A stretch of 64,000 bases of DNA. It comes from Neobacillus rhizosphaerae (GTDB taxonomy: Bacteria; Bacillota; Bacilli; Bacillales; Cytobacillaceae). Position 1 is the first letter of the stretch. Each line of letters opens with the position of its first letter. Below the pieces are notes generated by a model. That model was not told the origin of the DNA. It was given only the letters and a program-made list of their open reading frames with translations, and did no database searches. Positions 9,225 to 19,161 of this stretch are shown piece by piece. A program made the translations under genes and the position numbers. Where the stretch lies: contig NZ_CALBWS010000008.1 of NCBI RefSeq assembly GCF_937468385.1, positions 1 to 64,000 of the forward strand, in the 5' to 3' direction.

Positions 9225-9256
9225 AAAGAGCATGGACAACGTTGTCCATGCTCTTT
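9225..9256. terminator. terminator of cshA (perfect 32-bp palindrome)
   Basis: AAAGAGCATGGACAAC is followed directly by its exact complement. On the minus strand the stem is downstream of cshA. The rest of the 9018-9277 gap holds only a small stem (ACCGC..GCGGT near 9053-9067) and a fragment like the left edge of family A near 9257-9275. Confidence 0.7.
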
Positions 9257-9277
9257 ACTGCGCTTCCGCTTTTCTAT

Positions 9278-10762
9278 TTATTGATGATTAAAGCTTCTTG
9301 GCTTTGATGTTTTTCCACCAGTTCTTTTTTCACCACTTCTTGGCTTGACCGGTGCCTTTTTTCTGTTACGATCCCCACTATACGACCCTCTAGAATCGTC
9401 TCTTCTGCGACGGTCACGGTCTTGTGGTTTTCTGTCTCTCTTTTGTGGAAGCTGTTCTTCCGTCAACTTAATCGGTGTCGTATCCGGTTCCTTTGTTAAC
9501 ATTTTCAAAACAGCCGCAATAACTGTTGATGCATCATTTTCTTCTAGTAATTCTTGAGCTGCTGCCTTGTAATAATGTAAGTTGTTCGATTCAATCGTTT
9601 GGACAATTTTTTCAACAACCGCTTTTTGTTGTCCTTCTAATGCTTCATCAAGCGTTGGAGCCTTCATTTTTTCCATCTTGCGTTTTGTTGTTTTTTCAAC
9701 AACTGCTAGATATGACTTTTCACGCGGTGTAATAAAGGTTAATGCGATACCCTTTTTACCGGCACGGCCTGTACGGCCAATACGGTGCACATAGCTTTCT
9801 GGATCCTGCGGGATATCAAAGTTATATACATGGGTAACTCCAGAAATATCAAGTCCCCTTGCGGCTACGTCCGTTGCTACAAGGACATCGATCGTTCCTT
9901 CTTTAAATTTACGAAGGACAGATAAACGTTTTGCCTGGCTTAAATCGCCATGGATCCCTTCTGCCGTATATCCTCGTAAGGTTAATGCTTCTGATAGCTC
10001 ATCGACACGGCGCTTTGTCCGGCCAAATACAATCGCAAGTTCAGGTGATTGAATATCAAGAAGTCTTGTTAACACATCGAATTTATTTCTTTCTTGAACT
10101 TCAAGGTAATATTGTTCAATCGAAGGAACGGTCATTTCTTTCGTTTTAACACGAACGATTTGCGGGTCCCTCATGAATCTTTCTGCCATTCTTTGAATTG
10201 GCCCTGGCATTGTTGCTGAGAATAGCAACGTCTGGCGGTCTGCAGGTGTTGAAGCAAGGATAGATTCAATGTCTTCAATAAAGCCCATGTTTAACATTTC
10301 ATCTGCTTCATCAAGGATCACTGTGTTAACTGTATCAAGGCGCATCGTTTTTCTATTAATATGATCCAATACACGTCCTGGAGTACCAACAATGATATGA
10401 GGTGCTTTCTTTAATGATCGGATTTGGCGGCTGATGTCTTGTCCGCCGTAAATTGGGAGTACGCGAACTCTTTTACCGGAACCAATTTTATAAAGCTCCT
10501 CTGATACTTGAATCGCAAGTTCACGTGTTGGCGCGATAATAATCCCTTGGATGGCATCCTGTTTCGTATCAACTTTTTCTACCAATGGAATTCCAAATGC
10601 AGCTGTTTTACCTGTTCCAGTTTGAGCTTGCCCGATCAAATCAATATTTTTCAAACCCAATGGAATCGTCTCTGCCTGGATTGGTGTTGCTTCCTCAAAA
10701 CCCATTTTGAGGACAGCCTTTAAAGTGGCCTGGCTTAGGCCTAATTCTTCAAACTTCGTCAA
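9278..10762 (-). CDS. cshA: DEAD-box RNA helicase CshA
   Basis: ATP-dependent RNA helicase; in Bacillus CshA associates with RNA degradation and ribosome assembly. Motifs in order: Q motif (GFEEATPIQ), Walker [21 protein letters not shown] box [12 protein letters not shown] (LLFSATM), [11 protein letters not shown] dimerisation region follows and then a basic Arg/Asp-rich tail (about 440-494) typical of RNA binding. An ATG at 10771 lies directly against AAGGAGA, whereas a TTG at 10762 is 10 nt from it, so I prefer the TTG; the difference is three residues. Confidence 0.95.
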   Translation of the reverse strand: MTKFEELGLSQATLKAVLKMGFEEATPIQAETIPLGLKNIDLIGQAQTGTGKTAAFGIPLVEKVDTKQDAIQGIIIAPTRELAIQVSEELYKIGSGKRVRVLPIYGGQDISRQIRSLKKAPHIIVGTPGRVLDHINRKTMRLDTVNTVILDEADEMLNMGFIEDIESILASTPADRQTLLFSATMPGPIQRMAERFMRDPQIVRVKTKEMTVPSIEQYYLEVQERNKFDVLTRLLDIQSPELAIVFGRTKRRVDELSEALTLRGYTAEGIHGDLSQAKRLSVLRKFKEGTIDVLVATDVAARGLDISGVTHVYNFDIPQDPESYVHRIGRTGRAGKKGIALTFITPREKSYLAVVEKTTKRKMEKMKAPTLDEALEGQQKAVVEKIVQTIESNNLHYYKAAAQELLEENDASTVIAAVLKMLTKEPDTTPIKLTEEQLPQKRDRKPQDRDRRRRDDSRGSYSGDRNRKKAPVKPRSGEKRTGGKTSKPRSFNHQ

Positions 10763-10997
10763 TGTTTTCATTCTCCTTCATCTATTTGAAAATATTTTTG
10801 CAAAAGTGCTGAATATATTCCACACGCATCAAAATCAAAATGCGGTAATAGCTTCTTGTTTATTTTACCAAAAAAAAGACATTCCTCCAAAAGAGTATGC
10901 CCTTTATTTATCGTTCTTAAGACACGTTGATGATTATCATACCACTATTGCTAGTATATTGCAATAAAGACAAGTTTACTTAAGTCCGAAACCGGTC

Positions 10998-11687
10998 TTA
11001 CCGCTTCATCAAAAATTCCAGCACTTGAGAAAACAGGGCAGTATTCTCCTCACAGTGACAAATAAGATGATTCGATTGCTTTATTAGCATGAGCTTTTTC
11101 TGTTTTGCTCCAATGGTCCGATACAAGTATTCAGCACTTTTGGGCGGCACAATCCCGTCAAGCTCCCCTTGGGCAATTAAGGTCGGCACTTCTACCTGAT
11201 GCAGTATAGGTCTAATAAAGGAAACAAGCCGACGGAATTGTAATGTTGCCGTTAGTGGGGTTTCTATTATCTTTCTTTTATAGCGCAGAAATAATTCATT
11301 ATCCTGCAAGTTTCCACTAAAAGATTCCTTAATCATCCTTTTAATATCACGAGCCAGCTGCCGTGGATTTATATAGTAGGCAGCAGCACTTAGCAGTATT
11401 AGCTTGTCCACAGGATAATGAGCAGCCAGAAAACTGGCAATCAGACCTCCCATCGAAAAACCAATCACATATACCTCATCACAGGTGTCGATAAGAGTTT
11501 TTAATTCTCCCTCAGCACAATCAATCCACTCTTGATAGTGGATCCCCTTTAAAGAGCCAGGTTCGCCATGTCCAGGCAGCGTAGGAACAGACAACTTCCA
11601 ATCCGTCCTTTCCTGCAGATACCGGGCAAGCGGCTCTACTTCATCAGGAGAACCCGTAAAGCCATGAAGAAATAAACAGCCAATCAT
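10998..11687 (-). CDS. alpha/beta hydrolase, carboxylesterase-like
   Basis: Predicted soluble serine hydrolase of 229 aa. The oxyanion-hole motif is LHGFTG near residue 10, the nucleophile elbow GFSMGG has Ser near 78, the acid is in GELDGIVP and the His in QSNHLICHCE, so the triad is complete. Length and layout resemble the Est30-type monoacylglycerol lipase/carboxylesterase group; the substrate is not inferable. ATG at 11687 follows AGGTGA. It lies between cshA and murF, where B. subtilis has no such gene as far as I recall. Confidence 0.85.
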   Translation of the reverse strand: MIGCLFLHGFTGSPDEVEPLARYLQERTDWKLSVPTLPGHGEPGSLKGIHYQEWIDCAEGELKTLIDTCDEVYVIGFSMGGLIASFLAAHYPVDKLILLSAAAYYINPRQLARDIKRMIKESFSGNLQDNELFLRYKRKIIETPLTATLQFRRLVSFIRPILHQVEVPTLIAQGELDGIVPPKSAEYLYRTIGAKQKKLMLIKQSNHLICHCEENTALFSQVLEFLMKR

Positions 11688-11718
11688 TCTTGCTCACCTG
11701 CCAATTAGGTCAACTTTT

Positions 11719-11793
11719 TCATAATATCAAAATTTATATCATTGAAGTTCGAGAAATGTCTAGTTCCTGCGCTTAGGAGCTTGCGCTTTTTTC
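11719..11793 (-). repeat. dispersed repeat family A, core-deleted copy
   Basis: The complement reads AAAAGCGCAAGCTCCTAAGC and then GGAACTAGACATTTCTCGAA, i.e. the left edge of family A joined to its right edge and AT-rich tail; the roughly 120-bp core is missing. It abuts the murF stop. Confidence 0.65.
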
Positions 11794-11794
11794 G

Positions 11795-13174
11795 TCACTT
11801 CTTTTGTAAGGAAGTGACGATTTCCTCTAGCTTCATTCCGCGTGACGCCTTTACAAGAACCAACGTGTTTTTATTTACACGACGCTCTAATTCATGAATG
11901 AGCTCGGCTTTATCTGTAAACGCGAGCACTCTTTTCTCTCCTAGAACTGCAGCCGCACCTCGCGCAATATGTCCGGCTAAGCTACCATAGGTAAACACAT
12001 AATCAATTTTATTTGCGTTCAAGGCTTCGCCAATTTGCAAATGGTATTGTTCCTCTTGCGGGCCAAGCTCAAGCATGTCACCAAGAACAAGAATTTTCTG
12101 CTCATATCCCTGAAGGTTTGATACTAATTCGACGGCCGCCGTCATCGAAGTCGGACTGGCATTATAGGCATCATTAATAATTTTTTCCCCGAGCTTGCCT
12201 TCGACAAGCTCCATTCGCATATTTGTCAGCTTAATACTGGCTAATCCTGCATTCATTTTTTCAAACGGGATTGAAAAATGATGAGCAATTAGCATCGAGG
12301 CAAGCGCATTTAAGATATTGTGGGTGCCAAGAACCGGTAGTTCAAAGGACGCGTGTGATGTATTGATTTTGAAGCTGTTTCCTTGTTCCATCTGGGTGAT
12401 TTCTAATGGATATACATCATTGGTTTCACTTCTGCCGAAGGTTTGAATTTGGACATTCCCTTTGCTTTGTTGAATCCGTTCCATCAGAAGCGGCTCATCG
12501 CCGTTTAGTACAGCCAGCCCACCTTCCTTGAGTCCTTGGAGAATCTCAAGCTTTGCTTCTGCTATTCCTTCTCTTGAGCCAAGGTCAAGAAGATGGGATT
12601 CGCCGATATTTGTAATGACAACGGCATCTGGACGGGCAAGTTTTGTCAGGAATTCAATTTCTCCTCTACCGCTCATCCCCATCTCAAGGACGGCAATTTC
12701 TGTGTCCTCGTTCAAGCTTAAAACGGTTAACGGAAGACCGATGTGATTATTAAAATTCCCTTCTGTTTTTTGCACCTTATATTGTATGGATAAAAGGCCG
12801 GCGGTCATATCCTTCGTTGTTGTTTTTCCATTACTTCCCGTGATTCCAACTACCTTAACAGGCAATTCTTGCCGATACTTTCGTGCTAATTCCTGCAGGG
12901 CTGCAAGGCAGTCCTCCACAATAAGGATTGGCAAATGCATGGGCGGATTGGGAACACCCTTCTGCCAAAGGGCGGCAGCTGCTCCCCTTTGAATAGATTC
13001 CTCTACATACTTATGTCCGTCAACACGGTCTCCTATAATCGGAACAAACAAGTTTCCTGTTGCTATTTTACGGGAATCAATCGTTACTCCTTCGACCATC
13101 AAATCAGAATAAGAGCTGCTATCATTTTCGGCAGAAATCATCGCGGCAATCTGCCTTAGGGATCGTTTGATCAT
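11795..13174 (-). CDS. murF: UDP-MurNAc-tripeptide-D-Ala-D-Ala ligase MurF
   Basis: Cytosolic ATP-dependent Mur ligase that adds the D-Ala-D-Ala dipeptide to the UDP-MurNAc-tripeptide. N-terminal substrate domain, central ATPase domain with GITGSNGKTTTKDM (around 110-123) and FNNHIGLPLTVL, and the C-terminal Mur ligase domain with NDAYNASPTSM. 459 aa is normal. GAGGAGG precedes ATG 13174. Directly follows ddl, so the dipeptide maker and user are neighbours. Confidence 0.96.
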   Translation of the reverse strand: MIKRSLRQIAAMISAENDSSSYSDLMVEGVTIDSRKIATGNLFVPIIGDRVDGHKYVEESIQRGAAAALWQKGVPNPPMHLPILIVEDCLAALQELARKYRQELPVKVVGITGSNGKTTTKDMTAGLLSIQYKVQKTEGNFNNHIGLPLTVLSLNEDTEIAVLEMGMSGRGEIEFLTKLARPDAVVITNIGESHLLDLGSREGIAEAKLEILQGLKEGGLAVLNGDEPLLMERIQQSKGNVQIQTFGRSETNDVYPLEITQMEQGNSFKINTSHASFELPVLGTHNILNALASMLIAHHFSIPFEKMNAGLASIKLTNMRMELVEGKLGEKIINDAYNASPTSMTAAVELVSNLQGYEQKILVLGDMLELGPQEEQYHLQIGEALNANKIDYVFTYGSLAGHIARGAAAVLGEKRVLAFTDKAELIHELERRVNKNTLVLVKASRGMKLEEIVTSLQKK

Positions 13175-13257
13175 CTTGATCCTCCTCTATTTTTAAAAAT
13201 AAACTATCATAATTTCTTTATACTTCGCTAACCGGGCCTTTCCGCTTTTCTAAAATA

Positions 13258-13297
13258 GAAACGGACACGACGCTTAGCCGTGTCTGTCGTTGTTGTA
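13258..13297 (-). terminator. stem-loop after ddl
   Basis: GGACACG(N8)CCGTGTCT forms a stem between the ddl stop and murF, followed on the minus strand by a short U-rich stretch. May be a weak terminator or an intercistronic stem. Confidence 0.4.
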
Positions 13298-13314
13298 TTC
13301 TCATATTAGTATGA

Positions 13315-14394
13315 TTAAAAGGTGTATTTAATATTTTGCTTTACCGCATGTCTCTCTTGAGCAAGACCAACAAGACGCTCAATTAATTGCGGATACTCCA
13401 CCCCGGTGTGCTTCCACAAAAGCGGGAACATGCTAAATGGTGTGAAGCCTGGCATCGTATTTACCTCATTGATTAACACTTTGCCTTCCTTTGTCAAAAA
13501 GAAATCGGCCCGCACTAGTCCGGAGCAATCCAATGCTTTAAACGCCCGTACCGCCATTTCCTTCAATTCTTCATATTCCTGATCGGATATCTCAGCTGGG
13601 ATGATGAGTGCCGTTTCACCATCTTCATACTTCGCTTTATAATCGTAGAAGTCCATTTTCGGAACGATTTCACCGGCAACAGAACATTCCGGATCATCAT
13701 TTCCAAGCACCCCTACCTCAATTTCACGGGCAACAACACCCTCTTCGATAATCACTTTACGGTCAAATTGAAAAGCTTCCACGAAAGCGGCCTCTAACTC
13801 AGCCTGATTCCTGCATTTGCTAATCCCTACACTCGAACCGAGATTCGCTGGCTTTACAAAACAAGGATAGCCAAGTTCTGCTTCGACCTTCGCATAAGCA
13901 GCTTCCTTCGCAGACTCCCATTCGCTTTTAATAAAAGCAACATAGTTCACTTGCGCGAGGCCCGCCTGCGCAAAGATATTTTTCATGACTACCTTATCCA
14001 TTCCCGCAGCTGAAGCAAGAACCCCATTTCCTACATACGGCAAGTTTAACAGTTCTAATAACCCCTGCACCGTTCCGTCCTCGCCGTTTGGTCCATGCAA
14101 CAATGGAAAAATAACATCAAGCGGTTGTCTTTCTTGTTGTTCCGCTTGAAATAGCGCCGGGGCCAATGATAAGGGTGAAAGTTGATTGCCTTCAGAAAAC
14201 TCTAATGCCTTCACATGTTCAACCGGTTCTGTGAGTTGAGGCCCTTTAATCCAACGCCCTTCAACATTTATATAAATAGGATGAATTTCAAATTTTTCAA
14301 GGTCTAATGCTTTAATAACCGCTAATGCTGTCTGTAAGGACACTTGATGCTCAGCGGATTTTCCTCCATATAACAAACCTAGTTTTGTTTTCAT
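13315..14394 (-). CDS. ddl: D-alanine-D-alanine ligase
   Basis: ATP-grasp enzyme making D-Ala-D-Ala for MurF. Visible: N-terminal [14 protein letters not shown] with the catalytic Glu, ATP-grasp [14 protein letters not shown], omega-loop FYDYKAKY with the Tyr of D-Ala-D-Ala-type ligases (not the VanA D-lactate type), and [11 protein letters not shown] for magnesium. The ATG at 14394 is 10 nt from GGAGG; an upstream TTG at 14403 is too close to that site. 359 aa. A second, divergent ligase gene is at 46617-47534. Confidence 0.96.
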   Translation of the reverse strand: MKTKLGLLYGGKSAEHQVSLQTALAVIKALDLEKFEIHPIYINVEGRWIKGPQLTEPVEHVKALEFSEGNQLSPLSLAPALFQAEQQERQPLDVIFPLLHGPNGEDGTVQGLLELLNLPYVGNGVLASAAGMDKVVMKNIFAQAGLAQVNYVAFIKSEWESAKEAAYAKVEAELGYPCFVKPANLGSSVGISKCRNQAELEAAFVEAFQFDRKVIIEEGVVAREIEVGVLGNDDPECSVAGEIVPKMDFYDYKAKYEDGETALIIPAEISDQEYEELKEMAVRAFKALDCSGLVRADFFLTKEGKVLINEVNTMPGFTPFSMFPLLWKHTGVEYPQLIERLVGLAQERHAVKQNIKYTF

Positions 14395-14539
14395 ACGAAA
14401 CAAACCTCCATTTTCTCATTCACGGTTTTATTTTAACACTTAATTAATGAAGATAGAAATCTATACTCCCTGTTTTTTATGTTTTTTCCTTTTGATTATT
14501 TTATGATAATACAGCTTGCTTCAAAACAATCTATCGGAA

Positions 14540-14726
14540 TTAGAAAAGCGTAAGGCGCCCGCCTATCGGCGTATGGACTGGAGCGCTTCGACTGAGATAA
14601 AGGAAACACGGTGAGCGGAGCGAACCGATGTTGACTTATCGTAGGGAGAAGAGCGAAGTACACTAGCCGATGGCGCCTGTAGCTGGACATTTCTCGAAGT
14701 CCAATGTTATAAATTTTTATAGTATT
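14540..14726 (+). repeat. dispersed repeat family A, full copy
   Basis: Starts TAGAAAAGCGTAAGGCGCC, has the core GACTGAGATAAAGGAAACAC and CCGATGTTGACTTATCGTAG, and ends GCCGATGGCGCCT then GCTGGACATTTCTCGAAGTC and an AT-rich tail. The left and right edges are complementary. Nearly identical to 43108-43292. A 64-codon minus-strand frame inside it is not a gene. Confidence 0.85.
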
Positions 14727-14843
14727 AGAAAAGCGTAAGCACCCGTAATCGATGCTCGTAAGACAGTTATTGTCTCTTATCCGACAGTTACTGTGCTTGG
14801 CGCCTGGCGCTGGACAATTTTCAAAGCCAAAAATTTCATATCT
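14727..14843 (+). repeat. dispersed repeat family A, short variant in tandem
   Basis: Begins immediately after the full copy with TAGAAAAGCGTAAGC and ends GGCGCTGGACAATTTTC, but the usual core is replaced by a different internal stem built on AGACAGTTATTGTCT and a GACAGTTACTGT repeat. Confidence 0.65.
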
Positions 14844-14845
14844 TA

Positions 14846-14876
14846 AAAAAAATCTCTCCGCAATGGGAGAGATTTA
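14846..14876 (-). terminator. terminator at the end of the 14.9-kb gene
   Basis: AATCTCTCC and GGGAGAGATT form a stem overlapping the stop codon of the gene at 14874-15650, followed on the minus strand by a run of T. Confidence 0.8.
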
Positions 14877-15650
14877 AATGACATTCAGTTTCCATTCTTT
14901 TGTTTTTTTATCAAAGATGATTTTGGCATGGCAGGGCTTATTGGAGATTTGTTCGTATTCCTCATACATATCATCCATATTTGCGAAATCACCAATCACC
15001 CAAATGGGAATTTCAATCCGTGTGCGTTGATGGTCCGCATCCCTTAAAGAAAGACAAATTCCTTCTTTGATGAAGGGTGTCAACGAAAGCAAAATTTCCT
15101 TATTCACCTGTGGATAGACACGTTTTTTCCTAATTCCGAGAATGGATTTTTCCAACTTAAGCTCCCCTAGCTTGCCGGCAATCACTTCACTTAGTAAATG
15201 GAAAAAATCCTTAAAGCTTCGGTAATAGATTTTGTTATACCAGCCATCATCATGAGCCAGATAAACAAAGCGGTTGCCTAGTTTATTATAAAAAGGAACC
15301 TTTAAATGCGTCTTCCGATGGCCTAGATACAGTAATTCAGCTATTTCCTGGCCTGAAAGTTCATTCAAAACTTCTTCCTCAATGAAATCAATCCAGCAGA
15401 AATTTCCGTACCCATAAACATCTTCTTGTGATAATTTGTTAATTCTTTCTTCTGGACAATATTCGAGTTGTGTATGCATATTAAAATCAGCGTCATCAAA
15501 GCGGTGTGCGAGTAGCAGCAATTGATTTAATGAACCTGAAAAAGCAGCAGCAAATTCACCGAATTCGATACCGTAGGACAATACATACTGGTCTGTTTGG
15601 TTTAAATGGACATAGATGAGATCCCGTATGTCTTGATGATGCTTTTTCAA
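14874..15650 (-). CDS. uncharacterised conserved-looking soluble protein
   Basis: I do not recognise a domain with confidence. The product is about 258 aa (277 with the longest start), rich in aromatic and acidic residues, with no signal peptide and no membrane segment, so a transporter role can be excluded. The strongest start signal is GGAGGAG 7 nt before a TTG at 15650; the ATG at 15707 (MDGNCLFYINF) has no Shine-Dalgarno but could be real if homologues carry that N-terminus. It stands alone with its own terminator, between two repeat copies and mgtE (divergent). Confidence 0.7.
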   Translation of the reverse strand: MKKHHQDIRDLIYVHLNQTDQYVLSYGIEFGEFAAAFSGSLNQLLLLAHRFDDADFNMHTQLEYCPEERINKLSQEDVYGYGNFCWIDFIEEEVLNELSGQEIAELLYLGHRKTHLKVPFYNKLGNRFVYLAHDDGWYNKIYYRSFKDFFHLLSEVIAGKLGELKLEKSILGIRKKRVYPQVNKEILLSLTPFIKEGICLSLRDADHQRTRIEIPIWVIGDFANMDDMYEEYEQISNKPCHAKIIFDKKTKEWKLNVI

Positions 15651-15987
15651 AGCCAAACTCCTCCGATCAACTGTAAAATTTATGTAGAAAAGACAGTTTC
15701 CATCCAACTGCCAAATGATATTTTCAATACTTCCTTATTTTATCAAATAATAGGTCAATAAGCTTATTTCAATTCTTTTACAAATAATAAGTTTGATTAA
15801 CATCGCGGTCATCCCTTTTCTCGATTGCAAATTATCGGCAGTAATTTGAAATATTTCTATTTTCTTTTCTTGATTACACATACTATTTTATAGTTCTGCC
15901 TACTATTTATTGTTTTCAATCATTTTTCATCTATTTACTATTGAAAAAATTATTATCAACCCACTGGAAGAAAGGAGTGTGACAAGT

Positions 15988-17346
15988 TTGATTAAAGATA
16001 TGTCACAAGATGAAATTAACCTTTATATTATCAAAACATTAAAGGAAAACAAAAAAACGGAATTTGAAGCGATACTTGAGGAGCTTCAGCCTTATGATGT
16101 GGCGAAAATTTATGAAGAACTACCGGAGAAGCATAAAGGTCGTTTTCTCCTATTTTTAAAAGTTGACGTCCTCGCCGACCTCATGGAGGAGCTAGAGAAG
16201 GAAGAACAGCTGGGTCTATTGAACATACTTGGAATTGAGAAGTCCAGTAAAGTCCTTGATTTAATGGATAATGACGATCTGGCTTTGTTGTTAAATGAAT
16301 TATCTCCAGAGAAAAAAGCTTCCCTCCTATCAGGGATGAAAACAGAAGAATCGAATGCTGTAAGAGGCATTATGAATTACCCGCCAGAAACAGCGGGTAG
16401 AATCATGACAAACCGCTTTGTCTGGATTCGCGACTATTTTACCGTTAGAGAAGCCGTCGATAAATTTAAGATCTTCGCTGAATTTGCCGAATCGATTAAC
16501 TACCTGTATGTCACTGATGAAGCACGGAAGTTGGTTGGTGTCGTTTCCTATCGAGATTTACTTTTAGCAGAGCCCGAGGAAAAAATCAGCAAGATTATGT
16601 ATGAACGCGTCATTTCCGTTGCGGTTACAACCGACCAAGAGATTGTCGCGCAAATGGCGCAACGGTATGACTTCTTAGCCATCCCGGTCGTCGACGAGGA
16701 CAATGTCCTTGTCGGAATTGTGACTGTCGATGACATTATAGATGTCGTCATCAAGGAAGCTAATGAGGATATTGAAAAATTATCAGCATCCGGGAAATCG
16801 ATTGATTTTGAAACGAAGACATTTGTTGCGGCTGCACGACGGCTTCCATGGCTGATTTTACTGTTGTTTATCGGACTTATCTCTGGAAGAATCATTTCAA
16901 GCTTTGAGGAAACCCTTCAGCAGGTCGTAGCACTGGCATTTTTTATGCCGATGATCGCCGGTATGACCGGGAATACAGGAACCCAGTCGTTGGCAGTCGT
17001 TGTTAGAGGACTCATTTCTCACGATATTGACAAGAAAGTAATTACTCGTTTAATCGCACGCGAACTTGGCGTTGGTATTACAATCGGGGTGACGTGCGCA
17101 GTTTTAATTTCCATTATCGCTTATATCTGGCAGGGGAATCTGATTTTAGGTGCAGTTGTCGGTATCTCCCTTTTCTTTACCCTTATTATCGGGACACTTG
17201 CAGGGACAATCATACCGCTTATTCTTTACCGTTTAAAAATCGACCCTGCGGTGGCGTCGGGACCATTGATTACAACCTTAAATGATATCTTTTCCTTACT
17301 CATCTATTTTGGAATCGCGACCATGTTTTTAAAACATCTCGTGTAG
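15988..17346 (+). CDS. mgtE: magnesium transporter MgtE
   Basis: Mg2+ channel/transporter of the inner membrane. Order: cytosolic superhelical MgtE N-domain (residues about 10-115), two CBS domains (about 120-240) that sense Mg2+, then five transmembrane helices (about 270-450) with the pore motif MPMIAGMTGNTGTQ. AAAGGAG lies 10 nt before the TTG at 15988, giving 452 aa, the usual length; a longer frame from 15910 would add 26 unlikely residues. I looked for an Mg2+-sensing M-box in the 280-bp leader and saw none. Confidence 0.94.
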   Translation: MIKDMSQDEINLYIIKTLKENKKTEFEAILEELQPYDVAKIYEELPEKHKGRFLLFLKVDVLADLMEELEKEEQLGLLNILGIEKSSKVLDLMDNDDLALLLNELSPEKKASLLSGMKTEESNAVRGIMNYPPETAGRIMTNRFVWIRDYFTVREAVDKFKIFAEFAESINYLYVTDEARKLVGVVSYRDLLLAEPEEKISKIMYERVISVAVTTDQEIVAQMAQRYDFLAIPVVDEDNVLVGIVTVDDIIDVVIKEANEDIEKLSASGKSIDFETKTFVAAARRLPWLILLLFIGLISGRIISSFEETLQQVVALAFFMPMIAGMTGNTGTQSLAVVVRGLISHDIDKKVITRLIARELGVGITIGVTCAVLISIIAYIWQGNLILGAVVGISLFFTLIIGTLAGTIIPLILYRLKIDPAVASGPLITTLNDIFSLLIYFGIATMFLKHLV

Positions 17347-17356
17347 TAATGGCTTG

Positions 17357-17491
17357 TAAGGAAAAGGGGCGAAGCGACGCAAAAACGAATCCGTAGAAGC
17401 TTAGCTGTGCTCACACCGCGTGTATTAAGCTAGACTTAGTCTTTGAATGATGTGGTATTTCCAGAGAAGATGGTGGCGTGGAACGCCATTT
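17357..17491 (+). repeat. dispersed repeat family B, divergent copy 2
   Basis: Starts AAGGAAAAGGGGCGAAGCGA and ends GGTGGCGTGGAACGCCAT, the same edges as the copy at 49523-49697, with a shorter and diverged middle. Confidence 0.65.
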
Positions 17492-17606
17492 ACGTTTATT
17501 AAGAAAATGAAACCTTTCAGCTGGGTAATTCGTTATATTAATAAGGCATTGTTTTATATTACCTCAATGTATTGTAGTCAAACCATTTCTTAGCTAGTCT
17601 GAAATA

Positions 17607-17658
17607 AATTACAGGTTGGGAAAAGTGTTTCCAATAGCGGCTATTGGCGACTGTAATT
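17607..17658 (+). promoter_or_regulatory. nested inverted repeats in the leader of the FtsW/RodA-like gene
   Basis: AATTACAG (17607-17614) pairs with CTGTAATT (17651-17658). Inside it CCAATAG-CGG-CTATTGG (17631-17647) is a perfect hairpin, and GGAAA..TTTCC (17619-17632) can form a competing stem. It ends about 22 nt before the start codon. It matches no regulatory RNA class I know. Confidence 0.45.
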
Positions 17659-17680
17659 GGAGAAAAAGTGGGTGTGTCCG

Positions 17681-18865
17681 ATGGAAAAAAACAAGAAAAA
17701 AGCGGAGCGTTTTGATTGGACGTTAACATTATTGTTATTTCTCTTTTTCCTCGTTAGCTGTGCCGCCATTTATAGCGCCCAAGCCTCCGGACAATATGGG
17801 AATAATTTTTTGGTCATGCAAATCGCTTGGTATATTGTTGGAGCTGCGATCATTTCTGTTTCCATTTTGATCGACGGCTATCAATATAAGCGACTTTCCT
17901 GGTTTTTATATGGCTTCGGTCTTATTTTACTAATTGCCGTTTACGTTGCCCCAGAATCAATCGCTCCTGTAAGAAATGGAGCGAAGAGCTGGTTTATCAT
18001 AAAAGGAATCGGGCAGATTCAGCCCTCGGAATTCGTCAAAACCTTTTTAATATTGGCCTTAAGCCGTGTTATTACATCACACCAAGAAAAGCATCTAGAT
18101 AAATCGCTGAAAACCGATTTCTTTTTACTTCTGAAATTAGGAATCACAACAGCAGTACCACTAGGATTAATCATGCTACAACCAGACCTAGGGACAGGAC
18201 TCGTTATCCTATCGATACTAACAGGGCTTATCTTTGTTTCCGGTATTTCATGGAAAATTATTTTACCGATATACAGTGCTGGTGCTTCCCTAGCAGCCCT
18301 TATATTCTACCTTGTTTTAATAAAGCCGGACTTTCTTGAAAAATATCTCCATGTGCAAACTTATCAATTTAAACGAATTTATGCTTGGCTTGATCCATAT
18401 AATCATGCTACAGATGCAAGCTATCACTTAATGAAATCGTTAAGAGCCATTGGATCAGGACTGATTACCGGCAAGGGATTTGGCAATCGTGAGGTTTATA
18501 TCCCGGAAGCCCATACTGATTTTATTTTTAGCGTCATAGGCGAGGAGTATGGCTTTGTCGGCGGCAGTATTGTGATTGGTCTCTTCTTTCTACTTATCTA
18601 TCATTTAATCAAGACTGCTTTAGATACAAATGACCCATTTAATACTTATGTCTGCGCAGGCATTATCAGTGTTCTTACCTTTCATGTCTTCCAAAACATT
18701 GGTATGACCATCCAAGTGCTGCCAATCACTGGAATTCCGTTGCCATTCATCAGCTATGGCGGCAGCTCACTTATGGGGAATATGTTCGCCATGGGTCTTG
18801 TTTACAGCATCCGCTTTCATCATAAAACCTATATGTTTTCATCTGAAAATGCGTTAAGTCAGTAA
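17681..18865 (+). CDS. FtsW/RodA/SpoVE family (SEDS) protein
   Basis: Polytopic membrane protein of the SEDS family, peptidoglycan glycosyltransferases or partners acting with class B PBPs. About ten hydrophobic segments; conserved blocks NGAKSWFIIKGIGQIQPSEF, LQPDLGTG, EAHTDFIFSVIGEEYGF and the C-terminal GIPLPFISYGGSS are all present, so it looks functional. 394 aa from the ATG at 17681; a TTG at 17657 lacks a binding site. Without neighbours of the division or elongation clusters I cannot say whether it serves elongation or sporulation; it resembles the stand-alone RodA-like paralogues of Bacillus. Confidence 0.9.
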   Translation: MEKNKKKAERFDWTLTLLLFLFFLVSCAAIYSAQASGQYGNNFLVMQIAWYIVGAAIISVSILIDGYQYKRLSWFLYGFGLILLIAVYVAPESIAPVRNGAKSWFIIKGIGQIQPSEFVKTFLILALSRVITSHQEKHLDKSLKTDFFLLLKLGITTAVPLGLIMLQPDLGTGLVILSILTGLIFVSGISWKIILPIYSAGASLAALIFYLVLIKPDFLEKYLHVQTYQFKRIYAWLDPYNHATDASYHLMKSLRAIGSGLITGKGFGNREVYIPEAHTDFIFSVIGEEYGFVGGSIVIGLFFLLIYHLIKTALDTNDPFNTYVCAGIISVLTFHVFQNIGMTIQVLPITGIPLPFISYGGSSLMGNMFAMGLVYSIRFHHKTYMFSSENALSQ

Positions 18866-18872
18866 GTAATAG

Positions 18873-18894
18873 GCAGCGGTTTCCGCTGTTTTTT
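18873..18894 (+). terminator. terminator of the SEDS gene
   Basis: CAGCGG-TTT-CCGCTG followed by six T residues, just after the stop codon. Confidence 0.85.
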
Positions 18895-18963
18895 GATTAA
18901 ACGGGTATAAAAAAAGGGAAATTACCATATTTATTTCATTATAAGACAAACTGGTATACACTA

Positions 18964-19125
18964 AAAAGAAAAGCGCAAGCGCTCGTTTAGCGACGTATGG
19001 ACTGGAGCACTTTGACTGAGATGAAGGAAACACGGAGAGCGTTAGCCCTCCGATGTTGACTTATCATAGGGAAAAGGGCGAAGTACACTAGCCGCAGGGC
19101 GCTGGGGCTGGACAGTAAAAAATGT
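18964..19125 (+). repeat. dispersed repeat family A, copy with changed terminal stem
   Basis: Core GACTGAGATGAAGGAAACAC and CCGATGTTGACTTATC are conserved relative to 14540-14726, while the edges are AAGCGCAAGCGC and GGGCGCTGGGGCTGGAC. The edges still pair, which suggests compensatory change. It fills the gap before the DedA gene. Confidence 0.8.
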
Positions 19126-19161
19126 TCAGTTACAAATATAATACATAAGCGAAGGTGTGCT

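Noticed and set aside
14496-14690. Minus-strand frame inside a family A repeat (similar one at 18987-19220)
   Set aside because: It lies in the repeat, is not preserved in all copies and lacks a ribosome-binding site.
15708-15987. M-box (Mg2+) riboswitch before mgtE
   Set aside because: None of the conserved M-box blocks could be found in the leader.
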